From an uncultured Lachnospiraceae bacterium (lineage in GTDB: Bacteria > Bacillota > Clostridia > Lachnospirales > Lachnospiraceae), in the NCBI GenBank assembly GCA_947174665.1, contig CAMWJV010000001.1:34242-98241 (forward strand): DNA of 64,000 nucleotides, written 5' to 3'. The number at the start of each line of letters is the position of its first letter. Within the stretch, counting starts at the first letter, position 1. The notes under the pieces are model-generated. The model did not search any database, was not told the origin of the DNA, and saw only the letters and a list, made by a program, of their open reading frames with translations. Of this stretch, positions 24,583 through 34,348 are shown piece by piece. Both the position numbers and the translations under genes were made by a program.

Positions 24583-27500
24583 ATGTTGAAAATAAATGCA
24601 CGGAAAGGAAAACGGATCACCGCTCTGTTGGTATGCTTATTGCTCCTCTTACCGAACTTTTCGGTAAATGCGGCGGAACAGGGAAATAACAGGACGGTGA
24701 AAGCGGGCGTTTTCTATTTTGACGGCTACCACATGGAGGATGAGGACGGCGATCTTGTAGGGTATGGTGTGGAATTTCTGAACCTTGTATCCCAATATTC
24801 ACACCTGAACTTTATATACAGCGGATATGACCGGTCCTGGGATGATATGCTCACCATGCTGGATAACGGTGAGATTGATGTGGTGACATCTGCAAGGAAA
24901 ACGGCTGAGCGGGAAGAAAAATATGCTTTTTCGCTTCCGATTGGAAGAAACAGTACAATTTTGTCCATCCGGGCAAATAATACCCGTCTGCTCACCGGCG
25001 ATTATACCACTTATGACGGTATGACGGTGGGCGTTTTGACCGGAAGCAGTCAGAATCAGAGCCTTGCTGCATTCGCAGAGGAGAAAGGCTTCACTTATCA
25101 TGCAGTGGAGTACACGGATGCCGGCCAACTGGCGGCGGATCTGCAAAGCGGAAATATTGACGCCATTCTCTCCAGCAATCTGCGAAGAACGGAAAATGAA
25201 AAAACGCTGGACACGATAGAGACAGATTATTTTTACGCTATTGTCAGAAAAGGCGACAGGGAGCTGCTTGCCGAGATCAATTATGCCATTGACCAGATGA
25301 ATATCAGTGAAGGGGACTGGTCAAATAACCTGTATTACAAATATTACGGGAGTATGTCATCCTACACTTTTTCGTTTACCGACAGGGAGCTTGCCTATAT
25401 TCAGGACGTAGTTTCAGGCAGGAAAAAGATCACCGTTACTTCAATGGGTGACCGAAAGCCCTATTCCTATGTGGAGAATGGTGAATTAAAGGGGATTCTG
25501 CCGGAATATTTTGCAGGACTCATGGATCTTGCCGGGCTTCCCTTTGAGATCGTGGTACCGGAAGACCGGGCTGACTATTACAACCTTGCGGCTAACAACG
25601 GTGTAGACGTAGTCATTGACTGGCGGCAGTTCCATTCGAAAGCGGAGAATCATCAGAACAACGGATTTTATACCGAGACTTATATGAACACAGGTATGGC
25701 ACAGGTGACCAGAAAAGATTTCAACGGTGAAATTTCCACTCTGGCGGTAGCAGATGTGCAGGGCGACATGCCCATTGAGAAAGACCTGATAGGAAATGCC
25801 CGGATTCTGAGCTATCCAACCAGAGAAAGCGCTTTGGAAGCTGTTCTGGCCGGAGCAGCAGATGCTACGTATGTTTATACCTATACGGCGCAGGCATTTG
25901 TAAACAATGATTCTACGGCTTCGCTGCAATTCAGCATAGTCGATTCCATGCGCTTTGACTTCAAAATGTATGTCCGGGACAGCTGCGACCACGAGCTGAT
26001 CACCATACTGAACAAATGCATCCACCGGATGCCGGATGATTCCATGAACAACATTATCACAAAGTATACCGCAAACACGCTCAGAAATGTGTCGTTGAGC
26101 CAGTATATGCGGGCACATCCGGAGTTGTTGGCGCTGGTGGTGCTGTTGTTTGCCGTAGGTCTTTGTGCGTTTATAACCCTTTGGCTGCGCTCGCGATGGA
26201 GAAAAAGAATCAATCGGGAATTGGGTGAACAGCTTGCTATTGTCAACACCCTGAGCCGCGATTATCTTGATGTCTATGCAGTCAATGCCCGGTGTGCAGC
26301 TGCCAGGATCATAAAAATGTCCGGCTGTGACTCCGTCGGATCGGAACAGGATTACAAAAAAGAATTTTCTTATGAAGAGATTCTTCACCGGTATATCAGC
26401 GAATGGGTTTTCACCGAAGACCGACAGGAGCTGACAGAGGCCCTTGCGCTGGACAGAATCGTGGAAAAAATGAATTCCGGCGCAGAATATTCCGGAACCT
26501 ATCGGGTGCTGAACAACGATGCAATACATATTTACCAGTTCACCTGTGTAACACACCTGGCAGAGGATGGAAACAGCGGCAACAGAGGTGACTTTTTCCT
26601 TGTCGGATTTCGGAATATCGACGAAATTGTCCGCAGGGAGCAGGAACAGAAGGCAATCCTGGAGGAGGCTCTCGCGGAAGCGCAGCATGCGAATATTGCA
26701 AAGACTACATTCCTGAACAATATGTCCCATGATATTCGGACGCCAATGAATGCGATCATCGGTTTTACATCTTTGGCGGTTACTCACGTCGATAATCAGG
26801 AGCAGGTAAAAAACTATCTTGGGAAAATACTCACATCCGGCAAGCATCTGCTGAGTCTGATTAACGATATATTGGATATGAGCCGCATTGAGAGCGGCAA
26901 AGTCAAGATTGAAGAGAACGAGGCGAGTCTTCCGGAGATTCTGCATGACCTGAAAACCATTGTACAATCAGATGTCAAGGCAAAGCAGCTTTCGTTCCAT
27001 ATTGATACGCTGGATGTTACAAATGAGACGATTATCTGTGACAGACTTCGCCTGAGTCAGGTGCTGCTGAATATCCTCAGCAACGCCATGAAATATACCA
27101 AGTCCGGCGGAAGCGTCAGCGTCCGCATTATTCAGACGGATGATGCGCCGGAGGGATACGCCTCATATGAGTTCCGGATTAAGGATACCGGTATCGGTAT
27201 GAGCAAAGAATTTCTGGCGCACCTGTTTGAGCCCTTTGAGCGGGAACAGACCACGACCGTCAGCGGTATTCAGGGGACGGGATTGGGGCTTGCCATTACC
27301 AAAAATATTGTTGACCTGATGAATGGAACGATCACTGTGACCAGCGAGGAAGGGAAGGGCTCAGAGTTTGTGGTTTCCTTCCGGTTCCGTGTCAAAGGCG
27401 ACAGCGATGATACGGAATACATGGAGCATCTTAAAGATCTTCGTGCGCTGGTGGTGGATGACGATACCCATACCTGCACCAGTGTGAGCAAAATGCTCTC

Positions 27501-28236
27501 ATCCCTTGGTATGCGGGCTGACTGGACAACGCGGGGAGAGGAGGCTGTCATCCGGGCGGAATTTGCTTTGGAACAAAATGATCCTTTCAACGTGATTCTG
27601 CTTGACTGGCTGATTCCGGACCTCAACGGTGTCGAGACGGCGCGGCGGCTGCGCAGAATCATTGGAGATGAAGCAATCATTATTATCCTCACGGCATATG
27701 ACTGGTCCGATATTGAGGAGGAGGCAAAAGCGGCGGGCGTCACGGAGTTCTGCTCCAAACCACTGTTCCTGTCAGATCTGCGGAAGATTCTGACGGCACC
27801 GTACAAAGAGAAGGAAGAAACCGGGGAAGAGGATGTGTCTATGCAGTTCTTTTCCGGCAAAAAGATCCTTCTGGTAGAAGACAATGAGCTGAATCAGGAA
27901 ATTGCCAGAACGGTCCTGGAGGAAGTTGGCTTTATCATTGATACGGCGGATGACGGAACAGAGGCTGTGGAGAAGATGAAGACGGCGCAGGCCGGCACCT
28001 ACGACCTGATTCTGATGGATATTCAAATGCCGGTGATGGACGGCTATGAGGCCACCCGGACGATTCGTGCGCTGGCTGACCCGGCAAGGGCAAATATTCC
28101 GATTGTGGCAATGACTGCCAATGCCTTTGAAGAAGACCGCCAGCGTGCCTTTGACGCAGGCATGAACGGCCATGTGCCGAAACCGATTGATATTCCGAAG
28201 CTGTTGGAAACCTTGCAGGATATTTTAGCGGATTAG
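24583..28236 (+). CDS. Hybrid sensor histidine kinase with two SBP_bac_3-type sensor domains and two receivers
   Basis: A 1217-residue membrane kinase. A signal peptide (residues 1-30, LLVCLLLLLPNFSVNA) leads to two tandem periplasmic-binding-protein type 3 domains (about 40-265 and 285-495) outside the cell. A membrane helix (about 510-532) and a PAS-like linker follow. The kinase core has H716 in NMSHDIRTPMNAIIGF and an ATPase domain with NILSNAMKYT, DTGIGM and GTGLGLAI. Two receivers follow, with D1008 (VILLDWLIPD) and D1146 (LILMDIQMPVMDGYEA). BvgS/EvgS-type proteins share this external layout. No Hpt domain is present, so the relay needs a separate protein. The ligand is probably an amino acid or small organic acid. 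ATG 24583 is preferred to an upstream TTG. Confidence 0.9.
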   Translation: MLKINARKGKRITALLVCLLLLLPNFSVNAAEQGNNRTVKAGVFYFDGYHMEDEDGDLVGYGVEFLNLVSQYSHLNFIYSGYDRSWDDMLTMLDNGEIDVVTSARKTAEREEKYAFSLPIGRNSTILSIRANNTRLLTGDYTTYDGMTVGVLTGSSQNQSLAAFAEEKGFTYHAVEYTDAGQLAADLQSGNIDAILSSNLRRTENEKTLDTIETDYFYAIVRKGDRELLAEINYAIDQMNISEGDWSNNLYYKYYGSMSSYTFSFTDRELAYIQDVVSGRKKITVTSMGDRKPYSYVENGELKGILPEYFAGLMDLAGLPFEIVVPEDRADYYNLAANNGVDVVIDWRQFHSKAENHQNNGFYTETYMNTGMAQVTRKDFNGEISTLAVADVQGDMPIEKDLIGNARILSYPTRESALEAVLAGAADATYVYTYTAQAFVNNDSTASLQFSIVDSMRFDFKMYVRDSCDHELITILNKCIHRMPDDSMNNIITKYTANTLRNVSLSQYMRAHPELLALVVLLFAVGLCAFITLWLRSRWRKRINRELGEQLAIVNTLSRDYLDVYAVNARCAAARIIKMSGCDSVGSEQDYKKEFSYEEILHRYISEWVFTEDRQELTEALALDRIVEKMNSGAEYSGTYRVLNNDAIHIYQFTCVTHLAEDGNSGNRGDFFLVGFRNIDEIVRREQEQKAILEEALAEAQHANIAKTTFLNNMSHDIRTPMNAIIGFTSLAVTHVDNQEQVKNYLGKILTSGKHLLSLINDILDMSRIESGKVKIEENEASLPEILHDLKTIVQSDVKAKQLSFHIDTLDVTNETIICDRLRLSQVLLNILSNAMKYTKSGGSVSVRIIQTDDAPEGYASYEFRIKDTGIGMSKEFLAHLFEPFEREQTTTVSGIQGTGLGLAITKNIVDLMNGTITVTSEEGKGSEFVVSFRFRVKGDSDDTEYMEHLKDLRALVVDDDTHTCTSVSKMLSSLGMRADWTTRGEEAVIRAEFALEQNDPFNVILLDWLIPDLNGVETARRLRRIIGDEAIIIILTAYDWSDIEEEAKAAGVTEFCSKPLFLSDLRKILTAPYKEKEETGEEDVSMQFFSGKKILLVEDNELNQEIARTVLEEVGFIIDTADDGTEAVEKMKTAQAGTYDLILMDIQMPVMDGYEATRTIRALADPARANIPIVAMTANAFEEDRQRAFDAGMNGHVPKPIDIPKLLETLQDILAD

Positions 28237-28258
28237 TAGAAATACTAATCCGCCTTTA
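28228..28258. terminator. Bidirectional terminator between hybrid kinase and MATE genes
   Basis: GCGGATTAGTA (28228-28238) pairs perfectly with TACTAATCCGC (28243-28253) around a GAAA tetraloop. The stop codons of both convergent genes lie in the stem. A T-rich tail follows on the plus side and an AT-rich stretch on the minus side. Confidence 0.85.
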
Positions 28259-29603
28259 TTTCCCTGGGAAAATATTTCCGATAAGTAAACAGAAAGAGCA
28301 CGATTGCCAGGCAGGTGGTTAAATAGTCAGTGATAGGCTGCGCGGCGGCCAGCATGGAAGCAGAGTTAAATATTTGACGTAACAGAAACAGAACCGGCAG
28401 GTAAATGAGGCCCTGGCGGCTGACAGACAGGATCAGGGCCGGCAGGGCAGCACCTGTGGACTGGATTGCATTGATAAATACAAACATCAGTCCGAGAACC
28501 GGGCCGGAATAAATGTATATGCGGGCAAAGGACATGCCGAAGGTAAAGGCGTCTTCATTTTCCAGAAATGCGTGGACCAGAGGATCCGCACCGCAGTAGC
28601 ATATTACAGTCATAACGGCGCTGATTCCAAACGCCAGTATGAGTGAAAATTTCAGGACCGCCAGGTAGCGGGCCCGGTTGCCGGCACCAAAACAGTAGCC
28701 TAAGACCGGCTGGATGCCGGAACCCAATCCGATCAGAAGCATGACCACGATCATGTTGACTTTCATTGCGACGCCGAGCCCGGCCACCGCCATATCGCCG
28801 TAATCGGACATGATATTGTTTACAATAATATTTGAAAGGCTCATCAAAATGCTGTTGAGGGACGCCGGAATGCCGATGGCAAATACGCCGATCGCGATGC
28901 CGCTTCCCACACGATAGTATTTCGGGTGAATAGAGAGCGTTGCTTTTTTGGAGAGCAGATGGCGGATATAAAAGAGGGCTGCAAACACATTGCCCAGTAC
29001 GGTTGCGATGGCGGCACCTGCCACATCCCAGTCAAGAGCAAGGATCATGATCGGATCCAGAACGATATTGATCAGATTTCCGATGATCATACCCAGCATT
29101 GCCACCTGTGCATTCCCCTCGGCACGGATTATATTGCTGAAGCTGTTGCTGAGGATCAGGAAGGGGATGGCGGTGGAGACAATGCGCAGATACTGAGAAG
29201 CATAGCCCACGGTATCCTCACTTGCGCCGATGGCCATGCTTACCGGCGTAGCGGCAAAAAAGATGACTATCATGGCAACAACACCGATGCACAGCCCGGT
29301 CCAGAAGCAGAAGGAAGACGCGTTCTTTGCCTTTTCCTCATTGCCTTCTCCCAGAGTTCTGGAGATCAGGGAAGTGCCGCCGATGCCGAAGAGCATACCC
29401 ACAGCCATAAACAACAGGAAAGCGGGAGTGGCTACGGAAACGGCGGCCACCATATAAGCGTCTTTTGTCTGGCCGATAAAGAATGTATCGGCCAGGTTGT
29501 AGATCAGAACCATGATCATGCTGACGATTGACGGAATCACATTGCTGATGACGGCTTTAGGCACCGGCGCGTCACGAAAAATTTCTGTTGTTTTGTCCTT
29601 CAT
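28245..29603 (-). CDS. MATE family efflux transporter
   Basis: A 452-residue MATE protein, the third in the window. VIPSIVSMIMVLIYNLADTF (near 21-40) is the MepA-like first helix. GVGMLFGIGGTSLISRTLGEG-type sequence and GIQPVLGYCFGAGNRARY mark the two half-repeats. It would exchange Na+ or H+ for cationic drugs or metabolites. AGGAGA lies upstream of the ATG. It is transcribed towards the hybrid kinase and shares a bidirectional terminator with it. No dedicated regulator is adjacent, and 113 bases separate its start from the ABC operon end on the same strand. Confidence 0.88.
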   Translation of the reverse strand: MKDKTTEIFRDAPVPKAVISNVIPSIVSMIMVLIYNLADTFFIGQTKDAYMVAAVSVATPAFLLFMAVGMLFGIGGTSLISRTLGEGNEEKAKNASSFCFWTGLCIGVVAMIVIFFAATPVSMAIGASEDTVGYASQYLRIVSTAIPFLILSNSFSNIIRAEGNAQVAMLGMIIGNLINIVLDPIMILALDWDVAGAAIATVLGNVFAALFYIRHLLSKKATLSIHPKYYRVGSGIAIGVFAIGIPASLNSILMSLSNIIVNNIMSDYGDMAVAGLGVAMKVNMIVVMLLIGLGSGIQPVLGYCFGAGNRARYLAVLKFSLILAFGISAVMTVICYCGADPLVHAFLENEDAFTFGMSFARIYIYSGPVLGLMFVFINAIQSTGAALPALILSVSRQGLIYLPVLFLLRQIFNSASMLAAAQPITDYLTTCLAIVLFLFTYRKYFPREIKAD

Positions 29604-29716
29604 ATGTCTTCTCCTGTCTTCGCTGCGTAATATGAACTACACGTTATAGCAAAAACAGTCAATTGTCAACCATGATTCTCTTTTTGTTCTAAACTCCTTT
29701 CCGGAATAGAACGATC

Positions 29717-30586
29717 TTAATAGTTATGCAGATAAATATACGCATCCTCAAGAGTAACAGAAACAGGCCGACAGTCAATCCCCGGCTTTACCCTGCTCAG
29801 GATTCGCAGCCGGATTCCGCCCTCCGTATACTGTTTGGAAGAAACACGGTATTTTTGCTCTATGTCCCGTGCCTTGACGGGGTCTTCTATCTTACACTCC
29901 CACACATAACCCTCTGCGTTGCTGAGCAGATCCTGCACGCTGCCGGAATACAGGAAATGTCCTTTTTTCATCACGGCAAGCTGATTGCAGGTGGCGGCCA
30001 GATCCTCCACCACATGGGTGGAAAACAGAACGGTTCGCTTTTCCGAGAAATCCACCAGAAGGTTCCGAATTCTGATGCGCTCCTCCGGGTCCAGACCGGT
30101 GGTGGGTTCGTCGATGATCAAAAACGCCGGCTCGTTCAGAAGCGCCTGTATGAGCCCCACTCTTCGTTTCATGCCGCCGGAAAGCTGTTTCATTTTCTTT
30201 TTTCGGTGTTCCGTCAGGCTGGTTTTCTCCAGATAATATTGAATCCGCTCCCTGCAGAGGGGTTTGGAAATGCCGGCCAGAGCCCCCATGTATTCCAGAC
30301 ATTCCTGCACGGTCAGGCCGGGATATAAATCTATTTCCTGGGGCAGATAGCCAATCTGTTTTTGAATCATTTCGTAATTATTTTCGTGATACTGGATGCC
30401 GTCCAGGGTCACCGTGCCCTCAGTGGGGGCCAGGGTGGTTGTCAGCACCCGCATCAGCGTTGTTTTTCCGGCGCCGTTTTCACCCAGCAGGCCGAAGATT
30501 CCGGTGGGAATTTCCAGATCCGCGTGGTCGATGGCAGTCACTTTATTTTGAAAGGTTACAGTCAGATTATTAATTTGAATACTCAT
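29717..30586 (-). CDS. ABC-2 type exporter, ATP-binding subunit
   Basis: A 289-residue ATPase with Walker A GLLGENGAGKTT (near 33-44), Q-loop YLPQEIDLYPGLT, signature LSGGMKRRVGLIQALL and Walker B FLIIDEPTTGLD, then the H-loop STHVVED. It has the short C-terminal extension of bacteriocin/antibiotic ABC-2 exporters. It is the last of three genes encoding one ATPase and two membrane proteins, behind a two-component system. That is the classic layout of antimicrobial-peptide or drug sensing and export modules, although the substrate here is unknown. AAGAGGA of the upstream gene end serves as its ribosome binding site. Confidence 0.92.
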   Translation of the reverse strand: MSIQINNLTVTFQNKVTAIDHADLEIPTGIFGLLGENGAGKTTLMRVLTTTLAPTEGTVTLDGIQYHENNYEMIQKQIGYLPQEIDLYPGLTVQECLEYMGALAGISKPLCRERIQYYLEKTSLTEHRKKKMKQLSGGMKRRVGLIQALLNEPAFLIIDEPTTGLDPEERIRIRNLLVDFSEKRTVLFSTHVVEDLAATCNQLAVMKKGHFLYSGSVQDLLSNAEGYVWECKIEDPVKARDIEQKYRVSSKQYTEGGIRLRILSRVKPGIDCRPVSVTLEDAYIYLHNY

Positions 30587-30590
30587 GGTT

Positions 30591-31262
30591 TTATCCTCTT
30601 TTCTTTAACAGGGTTGGAAGGAGCAGAAGCATTGCGGCGCAGAGAGCGATGCAGATGCCCTTTCCGGCAAGCCAGCGGAAATCGCCGGCGTCTTCTGCAT
30701 TTCGGTAGGTATAGGAAAATACATTCCGTGGGCCAAAAGTGCGCTGGGCGAAGGCGGAGGTAGTGAGAATCCATAAAAGCAGGCTTCCGCCCATTCCGAA
30801 CCACAGGTTTCGGAAAATACAGGAGATGGTGTTTGCAAAAACGGACCAGAAGGCCAGCGTCACCGCCATTGCTCCCAGATAGACAAAAAACTGTCGGATT
30901 TCGCTGAACGTTTCCGGATGCATGACGCCGTACAGGAGGGGTCTCTGAAAAAGGAAGAACAGTCCGTAACCTGCCGCTGCCAGCAGCAGAAGAAACAATT
31001 CCTGTATCAGCAGTCGCATGCCCACGGAGCGGAGCCTCTTTTTCATCGGATACAGATGCCAGACCTCCGAACGCCTGCCTGTGATCTCCTGCACATAGGT
31101 GTCCGAGCAGAATGCTGCCGCCAGTATCGCCATGGCGGGCTCTATCGCAATCCCTACTTCATAGCTAACCGATACACCGCGGATCAGGCTCAGAATTGTG
31201 ATAAAAAACAGGGCGCAGGCAATTTTATAGAGGGGCAGGGAAATTTTTATCTCTTTGCACAT
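30591..31262 (-). CDS. ABC-2 exporter membrane subunit (small)
   Basis: A 223-residue protein with about six hydrophobic helices and no soluble domain. I recognise no specific family motif. Its placement between the larger permease and the ATPase identifies it as a membrane subunit. The ATG at 31262 overlaps the stop of the permease gene (TAATG), which indicates coupled translation. A longer ORF starting 21 bases upstream is less likely. Helices begin near residue 14 (IACALFFITILSLIRGV). Confidence 0.75.
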   Translation of the reverse strand: MCKEIKISLPLYKIACALFFITILSLIRGVSVSYEVGIAIEPAMAILAAAFCSDTYVQEITGRRSEVWHLYPMKKRLRSVGMRLLIQELFLLLLAAAGYGLFFLFQRPLLYGVMHPETFSEIRQFFVYLGAMAVTLAFWSVFANTISCIFRNLWFGMGGSLLLWILTTSAFAQRTFGPRNVFSYTYRNAEDAGDFRWLAGKGICIALCAAMLLLLPTLLKKRG

Positions 31263-32326
31263 TATACCCGCCTCCGTTTCCACAGCTGAGCCGAAATCAG
31301 CAGAATCACAGCGGAAGCTGCCACCAGGAAGCTCTGATTGAGCAGCAGCATGGGCGGTTCGGCCGTATCAAAAAATTGTCCCGGAAACCGCACCATGATC
31401 GCCAGCGCTCTCCCGTAGTAGCCATATACCCCCTCCGCGTTGCGGCCGCCCATATTGGAATACACGATAAGGAGAAATAAAAGCGGTGCCCCGGGAAGCG
31501 GGTTTTTAAACAGCAGGGAGATGAGAACATAAATACATACGATTATGAGCATATTCGGCAGAATATATATGCAGGTCGCCCTGATAAAATCATAGAGCCG
31601 CACTTCGAAGCCGCTGTCCCGAGTGAAGATCAGACAGAGCGCCCAAAACACCAGATTCAGGATGGCCAGCGCGATCAGGCAGACTGAAAATCCGCCCAGG
31701 GCTTTTCCTGCCACATAGTTTCCGGCGCTGATTGGTTTGGTATGGAGAAGCTCATAGGTATATGATCTCGTATCCTGCATAAACAGAACTGACAACATGA
31801 TGGTTGCAAAAAATCCCATAAACAATCCTGCAAAATCCGCAAATTTCCTGGAAAAATACCAGGAGAATGACTTTTGAGACAGGACTTCCGTAAGGTAGGC
31901 GTTGATTTCTTCACTGGTTCCTTTCCGGTATTTTGTGAGTTCGTAAGCAGAGGCTGCACCGATAAAACTGTATTTTTCTTCAAAATATCTGCATGCGTCG
32001 GAGATGTTTAAGTCTTTCATTTCGTCTATGACTGCCGCTGCCTCGGCGCTGCTCAATCCAAACGCCGAGACCAGGGTCTCCTGTATACCTGCTTCCCAGA
32101 ATGCCCGCCTTTCCTCCGGGGTTGCCGGAATATAGCCCTCATTGGGGTCCGCTGCATGGATGGTTTCAGGATAATCGTTGACGATCGTTTCGCCCGGTGA
32201 GAGGTAGCGGATGCTAAAGTAAAAACTGACCTGCGAATAGATGCCCAGTATTACGATTGCCATTCCCAGCCAGAACAGGGGCTGTTTTAAGTAGTTTTTG
32301 ATTTCTCTTGTTAAAATTGCAATCAT
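31262..32326 (-). CDS. ABC-2 exporter membrane subunit (large, with extracellular loop)
   Basis: This 354-residue permease has a first helix near residues 17-36 (LFWLGMAIVILGIYSQVSFYF), a long extracellular polar loop of about 110 residues (EGYIPATPEERRAFWEAGIQ and on), and then five further helices. One helix before a large outer domain and a bundle of helices after it is typical of ABC-2 permeases of the YhgE/NatB/ABC2_membrane_3 type. It is first in the three-gene transporter set. A strong AGGAGG sits at 32328-32335 (minus strand). A terminator separates it from the upstream kinase gene, so it probably has its own promoter that the response regulator could act on. Confidence 0.8.
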   Translation of the reverse strand: MIAILTREIKNYLKQPLFWLGMAIVILGIYSQVSFYFSIRYLSPGETIVNDYPETIHAADPNEGYIPATPEERRAFWEAGIQETLVSAFGLSSAEAAAVIDEMKDLNISDACRYFEEKYSFIGAASAYELTKYRKGTSEEINAYLTEVLSQKSFSWYFSRKFADFAGLFMGFFATIMLSVLFMQDTRSYTYELLHTKPISAGNYVAGKALGGFSVCLIALAILNLVFWALCLIFTRDSGFEVRLYDFIRATCIYILPNMLIIVCIYVLISLLFKNPLPGAPLLFLLIVYSNMGGRNAEGVYGYYGRALAIMVRFPGQFFDTAEPPMLLLNQSFLVAASAVILLISAQLWKRRRV

Positions 32327-32404
32327 GTTTTGCCTCCTTTTTTGATATCCGTATGTTCACAGGATACACGGCAAATCACAATGAAAAAGCAATGTAGCAG
32401 AAAT

Positions 32405-32437
32405 AAGAAAAAATACCGGATTGCTCAAACAATCCGG
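32405..32437 (-). terminator. Terminator at the end of the sensor kinase gene
   Basis: On the minus strand CCGGATTG pairs with CAATCCGG around TTTGAG and is followed by TATTTTTTC. The stem contains the stop codon of the kinase gene. It separates regulator transcription from the transporter genes. Confidence 0.8.
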
Positions 32438-33576
32438 CAAAATACCGCGGTTACCGACGCGCCGCCCTGCTGCAGATTCCCCGACAGAAGCCTGCCGCCG
32501 TGCTTTTCGCAATACAGCCTGCTGATATACATGCCCATTCCTGCATGCTTCAGGCTGTCCTTTGTGGATTTTATGGTTTCTCCGGAAAATCCGGTTCCGT
32601 CGTCGGTGACGCGGATCCGGCACTCGGAACCGGACAGGGTGAGGGTGATCTCCACTTCATTTTTGGCATAACGCAGGGCGTTGGACAGCAGATTCTCCGC
32701 AACCTCCAAAATGATCTCTTTATCGCCCCGGAAGGCTTCTCCTGTGGAGGAATTGTGAAGAATGATATTTTTGCCGGCCTCTTTTTCCAAAATACGGAGT
32801 TCCGCAAGCAGATCTGCCTGCAGCTGTTCCGCCGTGAACTCTTCCGGCCACAGTTCCCGCCGCTCCAGGCTGCTCAGCTTCCGCATGGTCTCCACGAACT
32901 TATCCATGCGCGCAAGCTGTTTTTCACACTCCGAAAGCATCTCCATTGCTTTTTCCATGCTGATAGTTTCATTCGGAAGGTAGTCCGTCAGCATTTCATG
33001 GTATCCCTTTAAGACGGACAGGGGAGAGCGGATGTCGTGGGCGATGGCCGCCCGGAGGACACGTTCCTCTTCGAGACTCCGCCACAGCAGGATATTGTTC
33101 TCTGCAAGCTGTTCTCTCATCCGCTCAAATTCCCGGCACAGCTGCCCCATTTCATCTCTGTTTTCATAGGTGATATGAAAAAGCAGATTGTTTTGGGAAA
33201 TGTTTTGGGAAGCCAGTGTAAGCTCAGCGATGGGGTGTTTTAATTTATTCCGGTAGAAAAGAAAAACAGCTGTACAGCTTCCGGCCATGGATAAAATGAG
33301 TATCGCAAAAGTCTGCAGGAAATCACACAGCTCGGAGATAAAATGATCCTGAGGCGTCATTGCATGGAAAGCTACATATTGGGAGGCGTTCATCGGCGTC
33401 AGTTCTGAATAGTTATCCGGATCAATATAATTTCTCCAGACAGCCACCTGTGTATGCCAGGCCAGCTCGGAAATATATGCGGACAGTAAATAGCTGCAGA
33501 GCAAGCTGACTGACATATATAAAAGAATTGTTTTTCTGACAGATAGATTCCTTATTTTATTTTTTATTTTATCCAT
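32425..33576 (-). CDS. Sensor histidine kinase of the ABC exporter module
   Basis: A 383-residue membrane kinase with two helices (about 14-35 and 84-107) flanking a short 50-residue external loop, then HAMP (HPIAELTLASQNISQNNLLF). The dimerisation box has histidine in AAIAHDIRSPLSVLKGYHEM, and the ATPase domain has NLLSNALRYA, DDGTGF and GMGMYI. The small sensor loop suggests it may sense the transporter or a membrane-active compound rather than a soluble ligand. The ATG at 33576 overlaps the end of the response regulator gene by 13 bases. An upstream in-frame start exists but lacks a site. Confidence 0.9.
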   Translation of the reverse strand: MDKIKNKIRNLSVRKTILLYMSVSLLCSYLLSAYISELAWHTQVAVWRNYIDPDNYSELTPMNASQYVAFHAMTPQDHFISELCDFLQTFAILILSMAGSCTAVFLFYRNKLKHPIAELTLASQNISQNNLLFHITYENRDEMGQLCREFERMREQLAENNILLWRSLEEERVLRAAIAHDIRSPLSVLKGYHEMLTDYLPNETISMEKAMEMLSECEKQLARMDKFVETMRKLSSLERRELWPEEFTAEQLQADLLAELRILEKEAGKNIILHNSSTGEAFRGDKEIILEVAENLLSNALRYAKNEVEITLTLSGSECRIRVTDDGTGFSGETIKSTKDSLKHAGMGMYISRLYCEKHGGRLLSGNLQQGGASVTAVFCRIV

Positions 33577-34235
33577 CGGTATCCCATCCCCCATACGGTT
33601 TCAATATATTCCGTCTTCGTTAATGCCGAAAGCTTGTTTCTGATCCTGCGGACAAGTTCGGTAATGACACGGCTGTCACCTTCCGCATCATAGCCGCAGA
33701 CCCGTTCATAGATTCTTTCCTTATCAAACACCATTCCCGGATTCGTGGACAAAAATTCAATGATTCCATATTCCGCCTTTGTAAGTTCCAGGCAGGTGTC
33801 GCCAATCTGTACTGTTTTTGCGGTATAATCGATGGCAAGCCCATCCTGAAAAAAGCAGTTTGACAAAACGCTGCGTCTCTGCTCACGCTTCAGGTGGGCC
33901 GTGATCCTGGCATCCAGCTCCTTTAAGCTGAAGGGCTTTGTAATATAGTCGTCGCCGCCTGAGAGCAGGCCGTTAACCCTGTCGTCCTCCTCCACCTTTG
34001 CGGTCAGAAACAAAATGGGGCAGGACACCTTATCCCGGATAAGCCTGCACAAATGAAGCCCGTCCATCTGCGGCATATTGATGTCAAGGAGAATGATGTC
34101 TGGCCGGGCATTGAGCTTTTCCAGCGCTTCCGCGCCGTTTTCGGCAGTCAGGATTTCATATTTTTTCATCTCAAAATGGCTCCGAAGCATGGTAAGGAGC
34201 GCTCTGTCGTCATCGACGATCAATAATTTAGTCAT
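33564..34235 (-). CDS. OmpR/PhoB-family response regulator
   Basis: A 223-residue regulator. The receiver (1-115) has DDDR at 8-11, D51 in IILLDINMP, the threonine in LFLTAK and the lysine in ITKPFSLKELD. The C-terminal winged helix (125-223) reads LTKAEYGIIEFLSTNPG, then RVITELVRRIRNKL and VWGMGYRWIK. It is the first gene of the RR-HK operon and overlaps the kinase gene. It probably activates the ABC-2 exporter genes downstream. A promoter with TTGTGA-18-TATAAT lies upstream, and the untranslated leader carries a hairpin element. Confidence 0.92.
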   Translation of the reverse strand: MTKLLIVDDDRALLTMLRSHFEMKKYEILTAENGAEALEKLNARPDIILLDINMPQMDGLHLCRLIRDKVSCPILFLTAKVEEDDRVNGLLSGGDDYITKPFSLKELDARITAHLKREQRRSVLSNCFFQDGLAIDYTAKTVQIGDTCLELTKAEYGIIEFLSTNPGMVFDKERIYERVCGYDAEGDSRVITELVRRIRNKLSALTKTEYIETVWGMGYRWIK

Positions 34236-34274
34236 GTGATTATGTTTCCTATGCTTTTTTGACTTCCGATACTC

Positions 34275-34340
34275 AAGAATCCAGCCGCCGCGCGTCTGCC
34301 GCGCTATTCGCTTAAAATCTGCTTCGCAGATTTGATTCTT
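34275..34340. other. Hairpin element in the 5' leader of the RR-HK operon
   Basis: AAGAATC (34275-34281) and GATTCTT (34334-34340) enclose AAATCTGC (34315-34322) pairing with GCAGATTT (34326-34333) through a 3-base loop, plus a short GCGC/GCGC pair. It lies in the leader downstream of the minus-strand promoter. No T-run is present on either side that would make a clear terminator. Confidence 0.6.
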
Positions 34341-34348
34341 TCGTTAAC

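Noticed and set aside
25486-26967. 493-residue minus-strand ORF
   Set aside because: It lies wholly antisense to the hybrid kinase, shows no domain motif, and exists because of codon bias in the true gene.
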